A DNA stretch of 64,000 bases from Adiantum capillus-veneris (taxonomy: Eukaryota; Streptophyta; Polypodiopsida; Polypodiales; Pteridaceae): positions 35,170,446 to 35,234,445 of the forward strand of contig CM043969.1 in NCBI GenBank assembly GCA_014529385.2, in the 5' to 3' direction. Of the stretch, positions 11,659 to 23,056 are shown piece after piece. The position numbers and the translations under genes are program-made. Under the pieces are notes generated by a model that saw only the letters and a program-made list of their open reading frames with translations, did not search any database and had not been told where the DNA came from. Positions within the stretch are counted from its first letter, which is position 1; every line of letters starts with the position of its first letter.

Positions 11659-13914
11659 GAGCCGCCATGGGAGTTGGAATTTGTTGTGCAATTGGTGTGG
11701 TAAGAAGTATTATTGGGGTCTAAAAATATTCATTGTCTTCTCTACTTTTTTCTTAGCAACTCATTACGTGATGGGCATGCTAGGAGCTCCAAGAAATCTA
11801 TCATATATCTTCTACCATTGGTTGGGAACTTGCTGCCTCTGTTGGAAAGTTAAAGCTAACTCATCCAAAGTAGGTAGTGAATTGTGGCATATAGTAGATG
11901 ATGTCATGTGTAGCAAGATGTGATGCATTATCATGCAACTATGTACTTCATTTGTAGGAAATTTTGTCTACCTTTGGTTTGTGAGTTTTATCACCTTTCA
12001 ATGCCCCATGAGTTTGATATTGCATATGTTTCCTATGTTGTAATCTTTTTGCTATTGCTCAAAAAGGTAGATGTTATCTTCTCATGGTACAAAATACTTG
12101 TTGAGGTTTTATTGGGAAGGTGCATTAAGACTGTTGTCAACCTTCATGGATCGTAGACTTCATGGTTGTAAGGTCTGACATATGATGACATTTAGTGCCT
12201 TTTTGTTTTTGAGCATCTTCATTTATTTGAAATATAATATACAATTTTAATGCACAAGAGTGCGGTGCTTAGGTTTTATACGTACTGTGGACCTTCCAAT
12301 TTGCAACTAAGTCTATGGTTGATAAATGCAATCATTTTATTTGCATGACGATGGATGTTCCCTTCTCAATAGGTGGAAGAGTTTTAATCTTTTCCTTTGT
12401 AGATTATTGTCTTCCTAGAAGAGCTTTTACTAGATCGGGTCTCAAAAACATGGAATCTATCTTGTCTAAACTCCATTGTTCTTTCAATACTATATTAGCA
12501 AGCCTTGCTTATATATTCATACAATGACCTGTGCATGTGGATAGATGTGGTTTGCTCTTTGGAAGGTTGATGAGGCTGCAATTGATGCGCTTGTCTTGAC
12601 ACTCTTTCCTGAGCATTATTCAATATTAAGAAGGCTCTTGAGCAAGTATGAAGGGATCCTAGATGTAGTGAGCAGAGCACTTGTAGGAGAGTTTGATTAC
12701 TTTCTGTCGCTTATAGGGAAAACTAGACACAAGGGTTGTCACAATCGAGGGATTTTGAAATTCAATCTGAAATTCAACTTTTGACGCGACTTCTTTGTGA
12801 AGAAGTGCAAAAGAGCAATAAGGGAAAACAATTTGAGCTTATTTTTTAGATAGAAAATAGCTTAATTTTAATTTGAAAATCTCCTTGACATGTCTCCTAC
12901 TTTGTTTTGCAATTTTTCTCTTGTGGTTGATGGAGAATTAATGTTGAAATTATATCATTGGAAATGGTCTTGTATTCAATGTCAATAATGTACTTCTTAC
13001 TTTCTATATAGATTTTCTAACTTAGGTTACATCTTTGTTTATAGCTTCATGTTGACTTTGTTTGTAAGTGTGCTCTCTCTTGTGGAAGGTTGACTTCATA
13101 GAGATGTCCAGCCTATTTGATACCCATGTCACGCTCATCTGTATGGACGTGTGAGGTTGAGTTGGCAACAAAACATTGGTGAATTGTGATGTTCGTTTTA
13201 TGCCAGATTCACATGGGATGCTCCCCCCTTTCCCATGTGAAACAGCCAATGGACACCTCCAAATCGTTGTGTGTAGATAGTGTAGATTGGAATTGAACCG
13301 ACACAGATTGTTTCACTGCTGGATCTTCATAATTGTGCTTACATTGATATGATCCTATATTTAATGAATAACAATGAAAATGTAACGATGCCTACCCTTG
13401 GGAGAAACGTAGGCAACACGAAGTGCCCTTTTTTGGGCTTGTTCGAGTGCGTGTGTGTGACATGAGCCTAAGGATGGTAGTGCAAGTTTTTTGAGTGGGC
13501 TCTCGAGTCATGCCATTGTCAACACCTTTAGAGATTCGTATTCACTTTGAAGCATATCCAACTTAGTGGCTCTTGAAATCTAATTACAGAATCAATACTA
13601 ATAAACTTTTGCAATCAGCATTATGGTTTTTTATTCATCAATATTTCAAGGCGAGAACTTGCCATTAGTGCAATGAAATTCAGAAAATATTCAGTAATTG
13701 TTCTAGCTCTTCTCAAATATCATACATGGTCTAATTCTTGCACTTACATGTGGGCTAAATTCTCGCAATTTATTCTAATTTATCGTTAGTTAATTTGAAA
13801 AAATACTGCCACAAATGAAAATCCAATTGCTTTTCTCATATGTAAATCTCATTTTCACACAAGAAAAGGAGGGAGGATTTTTTAACATAGTAGCAAAAGT
13901 AGACCATATTCTCG
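11659..13914. other. Intergenic, nothing recognised
   Basis: About 2.2 kb of AT-rich sequence with only short open frames lacking family features. A cytosine-poor stretch at 11700-12300 gives hydrophobic frames in one direction that look like compositional artefacts. No promoter, RNA gene or repeat could be supported. Confidence 0.5.
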
Positions 13915-14225
13915 TACCAAAGTAGACCCAGCCTTAAAGAACCTTGGCTCATTACGTTAGACAATTTTAAGACAAAACGTGAGGGTGACTTTGAGCCCCA
14001 TCCCACCCTCTCTGTTGTCATGCACTGCAATTCAATACTGAAATTACACAAGCACTGTTGCAGGAACCTCACAATCATGTAGATTCACGTGGGAGAAGGT
14101 ACAGAGCGATTGTTTTAGTTAATTTTAGTGATGGTCAAGTGAGAGCTTAACTCTATACACTAAAAAGGTTGGGCCTTTTGCATTTCTTTCCAGCGGATGT
14201 AGCGCAAGTGACTAGTGGCTATATT
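13915..14225. repeat. Dispersed repeat, copy 1 (partner at 56570-56905)
   Basis: This stretch and 56570-56905 share many blocks in the same orientation, including CTTAAAGAA.CTTGGCTCATTAC, ACAAGCACT.TTGCA, AACCTCACAATC, AATTTTAGTGATG and TTTCTTTCC. Identity looks moderate, with indels. It directly follows the 3' end of the minus-strand coding region at 14308 and could be its trailer or part of an unrecognised transposon. Confidence 0.65.
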
Positions 14226-14307
14226 TGTTACGAATACTTGATAGGAGAGTGTTTCATAGTCTTTGAAGTGCTTTGAGCCCCTCCATGCACTAGGTGGGAC
14301 CGGGCTC

Positions 14308-14850
14308 TTACCGAGCATTGTTGACATAGGCACAATACTCCTTAGCACCAAAAATGGAGACACCATTTTGAGCAAAGTCGTCCGCAGCAGCAATGATAGC
14401 ATTGCTATCAACAAGATACGTGATACCACTTGTGAGAACCGAGTCATACTTTCCCAAGGGTGGATCACTCTGAACTGTTCGGCCAAACGTGAGGGGTTGT
14501 ATAGGATTGCTCTTGCCAGAGGTATCAAGGATGTCCATTTGGAAAGAGACTGTCCTTACATTGCCACCATGTTGTGTGACGTATGTCGATGCTCCCTTGA
14601 CCATACCCGTGAGTGATTCTCTCCATGTTTCAACAACCTCACCACCTAAGCCCCAAAATGATGTTAGAAACTTCGAAACGTCCTGGTTAATGAGATTTTC
14701 GTTCCCTAAATGGAACCACAAAGCCATGGCTTGACTTCCTTTGATATCAAGATATGGCCAATAGCTGTCATTACAAGAGACATTAACAGTGTTAGAAAAT
14801 AACCAAGGTCCATTGCAATTTAACCGGCTAAAAATTGTAAAATCCCGATT
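14308..14850 (-). CDS. Unrecognised protein, C-terminal exon
   Basis: A minus-strand open frame of about 180 codons starts after a possible acceptor (ACAATTTTTAG, near 14825) and ends at a stop at 14308. It includes RLNCNGPWLFSNTVNVSCND, SFWGLGGEVVETWRESLTGM and a C-terminus ending FGAKEYCAYVNNAR. I do not recognise the family. There is no clear signal peptide or membrane segment. It is probably a downstream exon of the gene beginning at 15586. The N-terminal residues of the longer open frame (MCEFSTFLKASSKS) are antisense to part of that upstream exon and are not real coding sequence. Confidence 0.4.
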   Translation of the reverse strand, partial: NRDFTIFSRLNCNGPWLFSNTVNVSCNDSYWPYLDIKGSQAMALWFHLGNENLINQDVSKFLTSFWGLGGEVVETWRESLTGMVKGASTYVTQHGGNVRTVSFQMDILDTSGKSNPIQPLTFGRTVQSDPPLGKYDSVLTSGITYLVDSNAIIAAADDFAQNGVSIFGAKEYCAYVNNAR

Positions 14851-14852
14851 AG

Positions 14853-15235
14853 ATTTCGAGCTTGCCTTAAGAAATGTGGAAAATTCACACAAGTTTTAGT
14901 ATAATTACTGGCAAGGGCTTCAAAAAAAATTGACCTAACAACCGAGAGAATTTCAAGTTTGCCCTTATTTTCACTCATTAGGGAAAATGTATTTTTCTAG
15001 ACCTGGAAAGAAATGCAAAAGGCCCAACTTTGAAGGGGTATTTTGGTATTTTTTCCCTTTTTTTTTTGGGGGGCGGGGGGGGGGGTTGGGGGGGAAGGGG
15101 GGTCGTCATTTGAGCAGGGCTAGAAAAATACATTTTTTCTAACCGGAAACTACAAATTCTCCCGGTTTTCAGCTCAAAATTTACTAAAACTTGTGTAAAT
15201 TTACCGGTTTTCTTAAAGGCAAGCTCAAGATCTAT
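14853..15235. repeat. Inverted duplication between two exons
   Basis: Plus-strand 14853-15003 resembles the reverse complement of about 15115-15235. Both contain GAGCTTGCCTTAAGAAA-type sequence, ACACAAGTTTTAGTA, GAGAATTT and AAAATGTATTTTTCTAG. The arms are about 120-150 bp around a G-rich loop (15069-15110). An exon end of the upstream gene was copied in reverse orientation, so a transcript could fold back on itself. Confidence 0.7.
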
Positions 15236-15586
15236 ACTTTCAGGCACTAGACCCGGTTTTGTTTGTAACACTGCATGGTTTGAGTGCTCAAATAACTTTT
15301 TCAAATTACGAATTATGACGTACTTGTCGAGCTCTATGACCCATTTGTAAAACTTTGTGACAAATTCATCCATCTGCTGGGCCGAGACCTCCTCGCCTGC
15401 CAGGCTTGGTTCGAATCCCACTTGGCGCCGTGCAGTGACCAACATGGTGGATGCAATGTTGGGATGATTCCTCACGTCCTGATAGTAGGATGCTGGTGGC
15501 AGAAATGCGGGCGGATCTATCGACCCTTGCCCATCGTCCTCGCTCAACTCTGCCCTCGCCCTCGCAGCCCCTTGCACGGCGGCCAT
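15180..15586 (-). CDS. Unrecognised protein, N-terminal exon
   Basis: A minus-strand frame starts at ATG 15586 (MAAVQGAARARAELSEDDG). It continues through a Pro-rich segment (DPPAFLPPASYYQDV) and a helical region (QQMDEFVTKFYKWVIELDKY) to about GKFTQVLVNFE. The frame is open further upstream, but only through a (GA)n microsatellite that reads as Glu-Arg repeats, so the ATG is the better start. Downstream the frame runs into the inverted duplication and poly-Pro/Lys codons, which are unlikely to be coding; the natural splice site was not found. No family was recognised, and it may be a fragment of a host gene carried by a repeat. Confidence 0.4.
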
Positions 15587-15640
15587 ACTCACCAGCTTTT
15601 GCTCCACCAATGTACGTTCCAAGTTCCTACTATATAACCA

Positions 15641-15641
15641 T

Positions 15642-15714
<73 letters not shown>

Positions 15715-15811
15715 ATTTTGTCACCTTGGTCTGTTGCTTCGATCTGCGCCACGGGGAGGATTTCGAAAAATTTCGCTGTTTCTCCTCACCCAATCGGGAA
15801 CCTTGCGTCCA

Positions 15812-15873
<62 letters not shown>

Positions 15874-16173
15874 ACAAACACACACACATGAACCCTTCGC
15901 TCGACAAGTTACACACTTACGGGGCTATCAGCTATCAAGGGTGAAGCCGCCATTTTCCTTGCTGCTCTTTCAACCTGCGTATATTACACTCATACATAGA
16001 TTAGTACGCCAGCGCAAAACAGAACAGAGTAGAGAGAGAGAGAGAGAGAGAGAGAGATACTTACTTGAAGAAGGGAGGCGAATGACTGTAACTAGCTGGC
16101 GCTTCTGCTCGCCATTTTATAGCCAGCTAGCGCCAAGGCCTCAGCTGGGATCTGACACAGTCAGGAAAGATCA

Positions 16174-16230
<57 letters not shown>

Positions 16231-16785
16231 CTCAACAAGCTGTCATCCCCCATCCGCAAAATGATAGCGAAAAGAGAAAAGGTTAAAAACGATTCCACGC
16301 ATGCTGCAGCCTGCCATGATCCATCCCGAAGGTTCTGATTCGGATTCCGATTCTGACTCCCGAGTCGCCATCGAGTCCCCAATGTCCGCAATCCACGTGC
16401 CACGTGATTGGACAGCAAAAGTGGTGAACGTGTTTCAACAGAAGCTGAGCTGCTGAGTCCTGACGCACATCCGAAAGAGATCCAGATTCCCAAGCGTCTT
16501 CAACAACTAAAGCAAGGCGTCCGTGGGACAATACAGAGAAAAAGTGATGGATGATTTATAGCTTGTCACAAAAAGGCACCATTGACATGATACAAAGCCA
16601 TTAGGTCCTCTCGCAAAATTGAAAATATATTGCTGGGAATCTGGTCTTACGTGCCATATCCACTCAAAAGTTAGCCTGTGATGTTACTCACTCGCAACAT
16701 TTTATCCTTTCTTTCCTTTGCATTGTCTCTTCAAGCAAGAAAGGAAATTGCATATTAGTTCACTTGTTTAGTCCATACTGAGTGA

Positions 16786-16836
<51 letters not shown>

Positions 16837-16874
16837 GATAGCTTCCTACGACGTTAAAATTCTCTTCTTCTTCC

Positions 16875-16924
<50 letters not shown>
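15641..16924. repeat. Microsatellite cluster (CT/GA and CA/GT)
   Basis: This contains (CT)n at 15641-15676 joined to (CA)n to 15712, (CT)n at 15820-15862, (GA)n at 16031-16056, (CT)n plus (GT)n at 16175-16231, (CT)n at 16792-16834, and (CT)n plus (CA)n at 16874-16924. Between them, at about 16394-16412, are two overlapping G-box cores (CCACGTGCCACGTGAT). Long Ser-Leu, Glu-Arg and Cys-Val open frames here are repeat artefacts. Confidence 0.9.
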
Positions 16925-16926
<2 letters not shown>

Positions 16927-17379
16927 GAAGTAGCACATAAACAATTTCTGGTCAAGGAGGCCATAGGAGGGCGGTAGAGAAAACGTGCAAAGCTATCACC
17001 ATTCAATGGTCACAATCAAATTAAATTTGATTGTTGACTTATTTCAAATAAAACTCAAGTCTCAAGAAATCTTGGGGTTTTTTTAGCGATGGCGCCTTGA
17101 AGTTTTCTTTGAAGCGATGGCGCCCTCAGGGCTGAGAATTCAGCTCGCTCGAGGGGGGGCTACGCCCCTCCCTCCCCCCACCATGTCTGCTCTCATCCTA
17201 CCGGCCTGGAATGTCCCCTCACCCTCTCTCTCGTGCAAAGCCAAGTACCCCGCTCCTCCCCCCTTGGGCCAAGAGAAGACGTCACTTCTCCTGCCCGTGT
17301 TCACCCTACTCCTGGCATTGAGGTTGCCCTGTAGAAGCTCCCTCCTGAGCAACCGGAGCGCCTCGTTGATGCTAAGTCA
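16925..17379. other. Spacer before the LINE
   Basis: There is no firm coding sequence. The repeated phrase GCGATGGCGCC occurs at 17087 and 17115. A Pro-rich open frame starts at 17117 but is in a different frame from the LINE ORF1, and I do not support it as a gene, although it could be degenerate LINE 5' sequence. Confidence 0.4.
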
Positions 17380-18177
17380 TTTCATGACTCCATCATCTAT
17401 GGGAAATCCACTACCCCTGCCCAAGCCCTTGAAGCCTCGCGTCAGGAACCTGCTGGGTCGATTCCTGTCCATCTTGACGACCACGGCTTGCTCGAAGATC
17501 TTCTCCATGGAGAAGGCCCCAGTTACTCTCCATCAAGCCAAGGCGACACTGAAGGAGGTAAGCCCCGAGTAGTCCTTCATGCTGCTCATATTAAAACTCA
17601 GGAAAAACTACTTGAAACGAAAGCTCTTATTGGCATTCTAGCCGGCCCTCGCCCCCCTTTTGACACCCTAAAACAGTGGATTAAGAATAATTGGCTTCCT
17701 CTTGGCATTGAGATCGAAAGTGTGAAGTGCCTACCAAAAAATCATTGTTTGTTTGTTTTCAAAAGTTCTGAAATGGCATTCCATGCTCTCAGTATTGGGT
17801 CTTGGCTGATGGGCCACACCACTTTGTGTCTGTTCAAGTGGCATAAACACTTCTGCTCAGAGAAATCTGCTTTGCTTCACTTTTCGGTATGGGTGGAGTT
17901 TCCAAATCTCCCCTTAGAATACAGGGATCATCTCAAGATCATTGGTTCTTGATTAGGTAGAGTGCTAGGTGACAGGCCCCTAAGGGAGTATAACCCCTCT
18001 TGGCATCCTCAAGCCCTCATTGAAATGGACATTTCTAACCCTCTCCCCTCTGCCATGGATATATGCAGGGACGATGGGGAACAATTTGAGAAACCCTTGC
18101 TCTACAAATATCTTCCCTCGGCTTGTTTCCATTGTGGTCAGAAAGGCCACTTCATCAAAGACTACCCTATCAAGTAA
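17380..18177 (+). pseudogene. LINE ORF1: DUF4283-like domain and zinc knuckle
   Basis: From about 17600 the frame carries a plant DUF4283-like region (ALIGILAGPRPPFDTLKQWI, then SEMAFHALSIGSWLMGHTT and VWVEFPNLPLEYRDHLKIIG). One in-frame TGA at about 17950 interrupts it. It then continues in the same frame to a zinc knuckle (CFHCGQKGHFIKDYP), in which the last Cys of CCHC is Tyr. ORF1 proteins of plant L1-like LINEs bind the element RNA. The low-complexity Pro/Ser/Lys segment to about 18690 is probably the ORF1 tail in shifted frames. It is inactive. Confidence 0.75.
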
Positions 18178-18698
18178 CCCCCCTCAGCGAAGCAGGACCC
18201 CTAATTCACTCCTAGTCACCCCAAAAAACAAGCTCATCAAGAAAACAAAAAGGCCCCAATCTCAAACCAGACTCCCCAACCAGCCTACACGCAGCCCAAG
18301 AAGCAGAATGAAAATGGTAAGGAGCCATTGAAGTCCCCTGCCTCTTCCAAACTCCCCCTTCCCACGGAAAAAGGCGAATCCAATAGAACATTAAAACCCC
18401 GTTCGAACGGGTATGTAGTGCTTTCTCCCCTCAGTGATTGGGAGGACTCGATGGTGGAAGACTCTAGGCTTTCTTCGTCTGAAGACAAAGTCAATTCCAT
18501 TCTGGAAACTCGGGTCAATCAAATGGACAACATTGAATAGGATCGTCCCGCCACTCCTCCAGATCGTAACAAGCCCCTCACCTCTATGCAGGATGAAGCT
18601 ACCCCCATGGATTCTCAAAAGGAACTCAAGAGAGCCCTCCCCAGTACCCCGAGTAAACCATCCCCCTAGAAGAGGTCATCTAAATCCAAATGTCATAA

Positions 18699-20135
18699 AT
18701 GAAAATCACCTCTTGGAACATAAAAGGATTATCCAATCCTCAAAAGGCAAGTCTTATTAAGCAATGGATTTCTAGTAACCACTCTGATCTGATAGCACTT
18801 CAAGAAGTTAAGGTTGAAGGGACAAACCTTCAAGCTGTGCTGGAGAAAGTTTCTCAAAATCACAAATAGTTTATTTCATCCCACTCTAGGGGCTCTAGGG
18901 GGTCTCTCTAGGTGTGCCGCTCAACTGGCTCCCTCCAGCCAAGCCTACCCTTCAAGGAGATCACTGGTGCTCTGTTTATGCGCCTGCCCCTTTCAACTGC
19001 TATTTTATCTTTGTTTATGTTTCTCGGTCTGTATCCAACATAGGGTCCATTTGGCAACAACTAATTCAAATCCCCGACCCCATAGTCCTTATTGGGGACT
19101 TTAACATGGTCGAGTCCCATGAAGACCGCTTCATGCTCAATGGTAAAGTCATATCAGGAACTGAAAAAGCCCAGTGGGATCTTCTTAAGGAGGTCCACAC
19201 TCTCTGGGATGCTGGTGCTATTGGGGAGTCCACGTGGCAAAACTACTCCCATGGAGATCTTGCTAGAAAAGCTCGTTTGGATCGAATGTATGCTTCCCTT
19301 CCAATTGTTGAATCCTTCTCTCAAATCAAAGCTTCTCCGTCAGCCACCTCCTGTATCTCTGACCACTATCCTTCAGTGTGTACTATAGACGACAAATCTT
19401 CTAAGGTGAGGAACCAATGGTTTCATATGGATGTCTCCTTATTTTAGCTCCCTTTGGTACAAGACTCAATAAAATCCATTTGGGAAGGGGCCTTCTCAAG
19501 ATTCCCTTCTCCGGCCAAAGCCTAGTCCAAAGCAGTGCAAGAAACTCAAAAATGTTTTACTGCATTTAGAAAGAAGGTTGCAGCGATCAGACAGAGAAGA
19601 AGGAAAATCAGGTACTCTGTGCTGGTGGCTGCTCTAGAGGCTACGGCAAACCCCTCCACTGAGACACAGAGCCAGATCTCAGCCCTTCGAATAGACATTC
19701 GAGAGGAAGAAAAGTGGAACTTCAGCACATCAAATCTTTCTTTAGGGAATGGTGGTCTGGTAAGATTGATCGCTCGTCTAAAGAAATGTTTAAAATCCTT
19801 AGGAAAAAATCTACCAGAGACTTCATTCCTCTTCTCTCACATGGTACTCCATGGATTCCACCTCAGAGGATAATCTTTAGCTAGCCAAAGCCCATTTCCA
19901 AACTCTCTTCCAATTACCCCCTCCTACCCTAGGAAAATTGAATGCCAGAACCTACTGTGGGTTGTTAGGCACAAGGTAATACCCTCTTCAAAAAGAAACC
20001 TTGCTGACCAACCCCTCTCTATAGCTGATATTGAGAGGGCGATTGAATCCCTTAAGCACAACAAAACCCCTGGTATAGATGGCCTCCCTAGCCAGTTCTT
20101 TCAGACTTTCAAAGGTACCCTTGCCCCCTTCCTCC
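18699..20135 (+). pseudogene. LINE ORF2: AP-endonuclease and start of reverse transcriptase
   Basis: ATG at 18699 opens the apurinic-type endonuclease (ITSWNIKGLSNPQKA, then DLIALQEVKVEG with the QE motif). In other frames it continues with VLIGDFNMVESHEDR (GDFN), ARLDRMYAS and CISDHYPSV (SDH). Near 20030-20130 the first RT block appears (IESLKHNKTPGIDGLPSQFF). The remainder of RT, including YADD, is missing, and the LINE stops at about 20140 against an unrelated segment. Several frameshifts make it non-functional. The loss is at the 3' side, opposite to the usual 5' truncation, which points to a later insertion or deletion. Confidence 0.8.
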
Positions 20136-20149
20136 TTGCCAGGGATTTC

Positions 20150-21293
20150 AAAATGACGTGATCACACTATAATTTCAGGTTAATAACAATAGAAATGCAA
20201 AATAACAAATATTATGCTAATTGACATTCATCTTTTTTGACCTGCAAGGAGACTTGGAGACCGGCTTGAGGCCCGCTGGGGGGGTAAAGCAATTTCCCCG
20301 CGAGGCCCGCCGTGGCTATATAAAGGCGACGCCAGTGCTTGTCTTTTTCACAAGAGAGGTACATTGAAAAGTCTTCTTCACCAAACTTTCTGGCAGCTTT
20401 CCACATTCTCAAAGCAGTGTAGCAGTAATTTTTTAATCCCTTCCTTATTTTATTGATGTTTTTTTGAGTTTTTTGCGTTAAAACTTAAAGGTATAAAATT
20501 TCTTTTATCAAATCATCGTACGTGGATGCACTAGCATATGGTTTCAATTGCGGCTAGGTGTGTCATTGCAAAATCATATGATGATTATGTTTTATATTTC
20601 TCCCAGTCATTCATGCTTCGGCACATGGTTGCAATTGCGACTAGGTGTGTTGCTGCTAGAATGACAGGATCATCTGTTTGAAAGAAGTCAAAGATTGCAG
20701 AGCTACACACAAGTTCTCAATTGCTCCTAGGCCTCCGTAGGGTACAGTCCAGAGGACACTTGCCAACAGTGTAGAGAAGATTACGCATCCTGATGGGGCT
20801 TACGATCATTCGTGATCAAGATTGACCAACTGATGATTAATTATGGGTGCTGACGGGGCTCACAATCATTGGCAATGGTCGAGAGACTATTGCTGGATAA
20901 TTACATCTGCTGACCTGTCCTCAATTTGGCCAATGCAACAATGATTCCAATCCAAAACAAAACAATTGATGAAGGGCCAAGATGCACTGCCCATTGACCA
21001 CCGACCATGACAAAAATTACACCCTCCACCTCACATCCACGCATCCTAGAATTACAATCCACACAGCCTAGAAAAGGTAATTTTTTTTTGAGTGGACAAT
21101 GGGGGTAAAGCCAACTCAACCTTGTACGTTATATGAATTGATGTGCTTTGCGATTCTCCGAGTCACTTTGTCTTGCCTTGAAATATTAAACAAGGGGTTG
21201 TATATTGTTTTATTTCAAAGCATGGAGAATTTTTGTAAGGTGAAAAGGTTTAATTTTAAAGTAACATCCATCACTTCACCTTTTTCAAGGTCA

Positions 21294-21349
<56 letters not shown>

Positions 21350-21457
21350 CCAATCGCCTTATCGAAAGCCTCATTGTCTAATCAGAGTTAAGGCACCCGA
21401 ATCCTATCAAAAAATGTAACTCTGATTAGACAATGAGGCTTTTGATAAGGCGATTGG

Positions 21458-21513
<56 letters not shown>

Positions 21514-21626
21514 TGACCTTGAAAAAGGTGAAGTGATGGATGTTACTTTAAAATTAAACCTTAACTCTGATAGGATTCAGGTGCCTTAACTCTAATTAGA
21601 CAATGAGGCTTTCGATAAGGCGATTG

Positions 21627-21679
<53 letters not shown>

Positions 21680-22190
21680 TGACCTTGAAAAAGGTGAAGT
21701 GATGGATGTTACTTTAAAATTAAACCTTTTCACCTTACAAAAATTCTCCATGCTTTGAAATAAAACAATAATTACAGTCACCAAGCGATTCAAGCCATCA
21801 TCATTTCCTTTCCTTGTAGAGATTTAATGTTTATGTGATCACGTGAAATTTCTTGTGTTCACAATGTTTATTATCACATTCACATGATCACAATTAACGT
21901 GATCACAAAAAATCCGATAAGTGAATAACGTGATTAATGTGATCACAAAAAAGCCGATAAGTGACATGGCAACCCACCAAGGGTATGCGTTTTTCTTGAC
22001 TGGCCCATTGGAAAACTATAAGAATGTTAAACGGAGCCCACCAAGAAATGAAAAAACCCCAATGGGCGTACTAAATTGGACAATTTCTATAGGTTAAAGG
22101 GAAGTCACATGAATATTTGACATGATAACGTATTTTGAAATGTGATCACTCAATGTTATTCACGTGATCACGTTAATGAAATTCATGTTT
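20150..22190. mobile_element. Candidate non-autonomous element bordered by GTGATCAC motifs
   Basis: GTGATCAC occurs at 20158-20165 next to the LINE break, then in a cluster at 21835-21842, about 21898-21906, 21939-21946, 22142-22149 and 22164-22171. Such border clusters resemble subterminal transposase-binding repeats. No transposase is encoded, and neither a terminal inverted repeat nor a target duplication could be fixed, so the limits are approximate. The inside holds the foldback at 21199-21771 and a short duplicated phrase (GCACATGGTT..AATTGCG.CTAGGTGTGT at about 20536 and 20620). Confidence 0.35.
21199..21771. repeat. Long foldback repeat with (CT)n/(GA)n arms
   Basis: The left arm (21199-21412) runs TTGTTTTATTTCAAAGCATG, a segment through GGTGAAAAGG, a block through CACTTCACCTTTTTCAAGG, (CT)n, then GCCCAATCGCCTTATC and GCCTCATTGTCTAATC. 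The right side (21413-21771) contains its reverse complement twice: a partial inner copy to about 21560 and an outer copy to 21771. Arms of about 200 bp are nearly identical outside the microsatellites. Transcription would give a long hairpin RNA. Confidence 0.9.
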
Positions 22191-22516
22191 CCGTGTTGCA
22201 TTTTGAAGATTTTGACCGTATTAAATAAGCGAGTGGTGACCGGAGGCTTGGACAAAGGACTTTTAGCACTAACCTTTGGAGGTTTTTAATGAAGATAACA
22301 CTAAGTTATTTTAGCTCCATTAGCTAACCTTGCTCTTTGACAGACCATCTCTCATTTGGACCCCTTTACCATTGGCCCCGTGTCGAGATAGTTCTATAAA
22401 CACATGTCTATATTCTAACCCTTGTTCTTGTTTATTTTCCCACATTAAATGATCAGTTTAATATGAGAAAATCATTTGGGTTGGTTACATATTCAATTTT
22501 ATGACAAAGAAGAGAA

Positions 22517-22565
<49 letters not shown>

Positions 22566-23056
22566 CTTGGAGAGAGCCGCCAAGGGGTTGCATAAGAAGA
22601 GATGAAACGTATGTGCATTTTTGTAGAGCAAGACAAAGTGGAGCAGTAGAGGAGAGGGAGTTGAGCTCTTGAGAGCTTTGAGAATAGAACATGAAGGACA
22701 AGAAGAAGGCATGGGGGGAACTCTCTCGGTCTCTCTCTCGACTAAGCAAGACATGGAAGTACCAACGGCATCTAGGGCATGAGGGCAATGATAGTAAGAC
22801 AATCATAGGATTCTTTTTCCGAGTAAAGAGAGGAGGAAGGAGCTCTTGGTGATTAAGGCAGTTTTTCCATGGACTTTTAAAGCTTTTACTCTATTAAGAG
22901 ATGTGTTGATTCGGGTTAATCCATTGTAAGGATCTTAAACTAGGTGTATGAAAGATATAGTGTACCCACTTTCCACAGTCCGCACCCAAGCGTGACCTCC
23001 CCAATGCGGCTAACTCGCCGAGTTACCCTCGTGCCCAAAGATGGAACTTGCAACAC
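22191..23056. other. Intergenic with (CT)n microsatellite
   Basis: No gene is supported. A (CT)n tract lies at about 22519-22563. The surrounding minus-strand frame that reads as Glu-Arg repeats is an artefact. Confidence 0.5.

Noticed and set aside
14978-16493. Long open frames rich in Ser-Leu, Glu-Arg, His-Thr or Cys-Val
   Set aside because: They are direct translations of (CT)n/(GA)n/(CA)n tracts; only the unique 15180-15586 part has ordinary protein composition.
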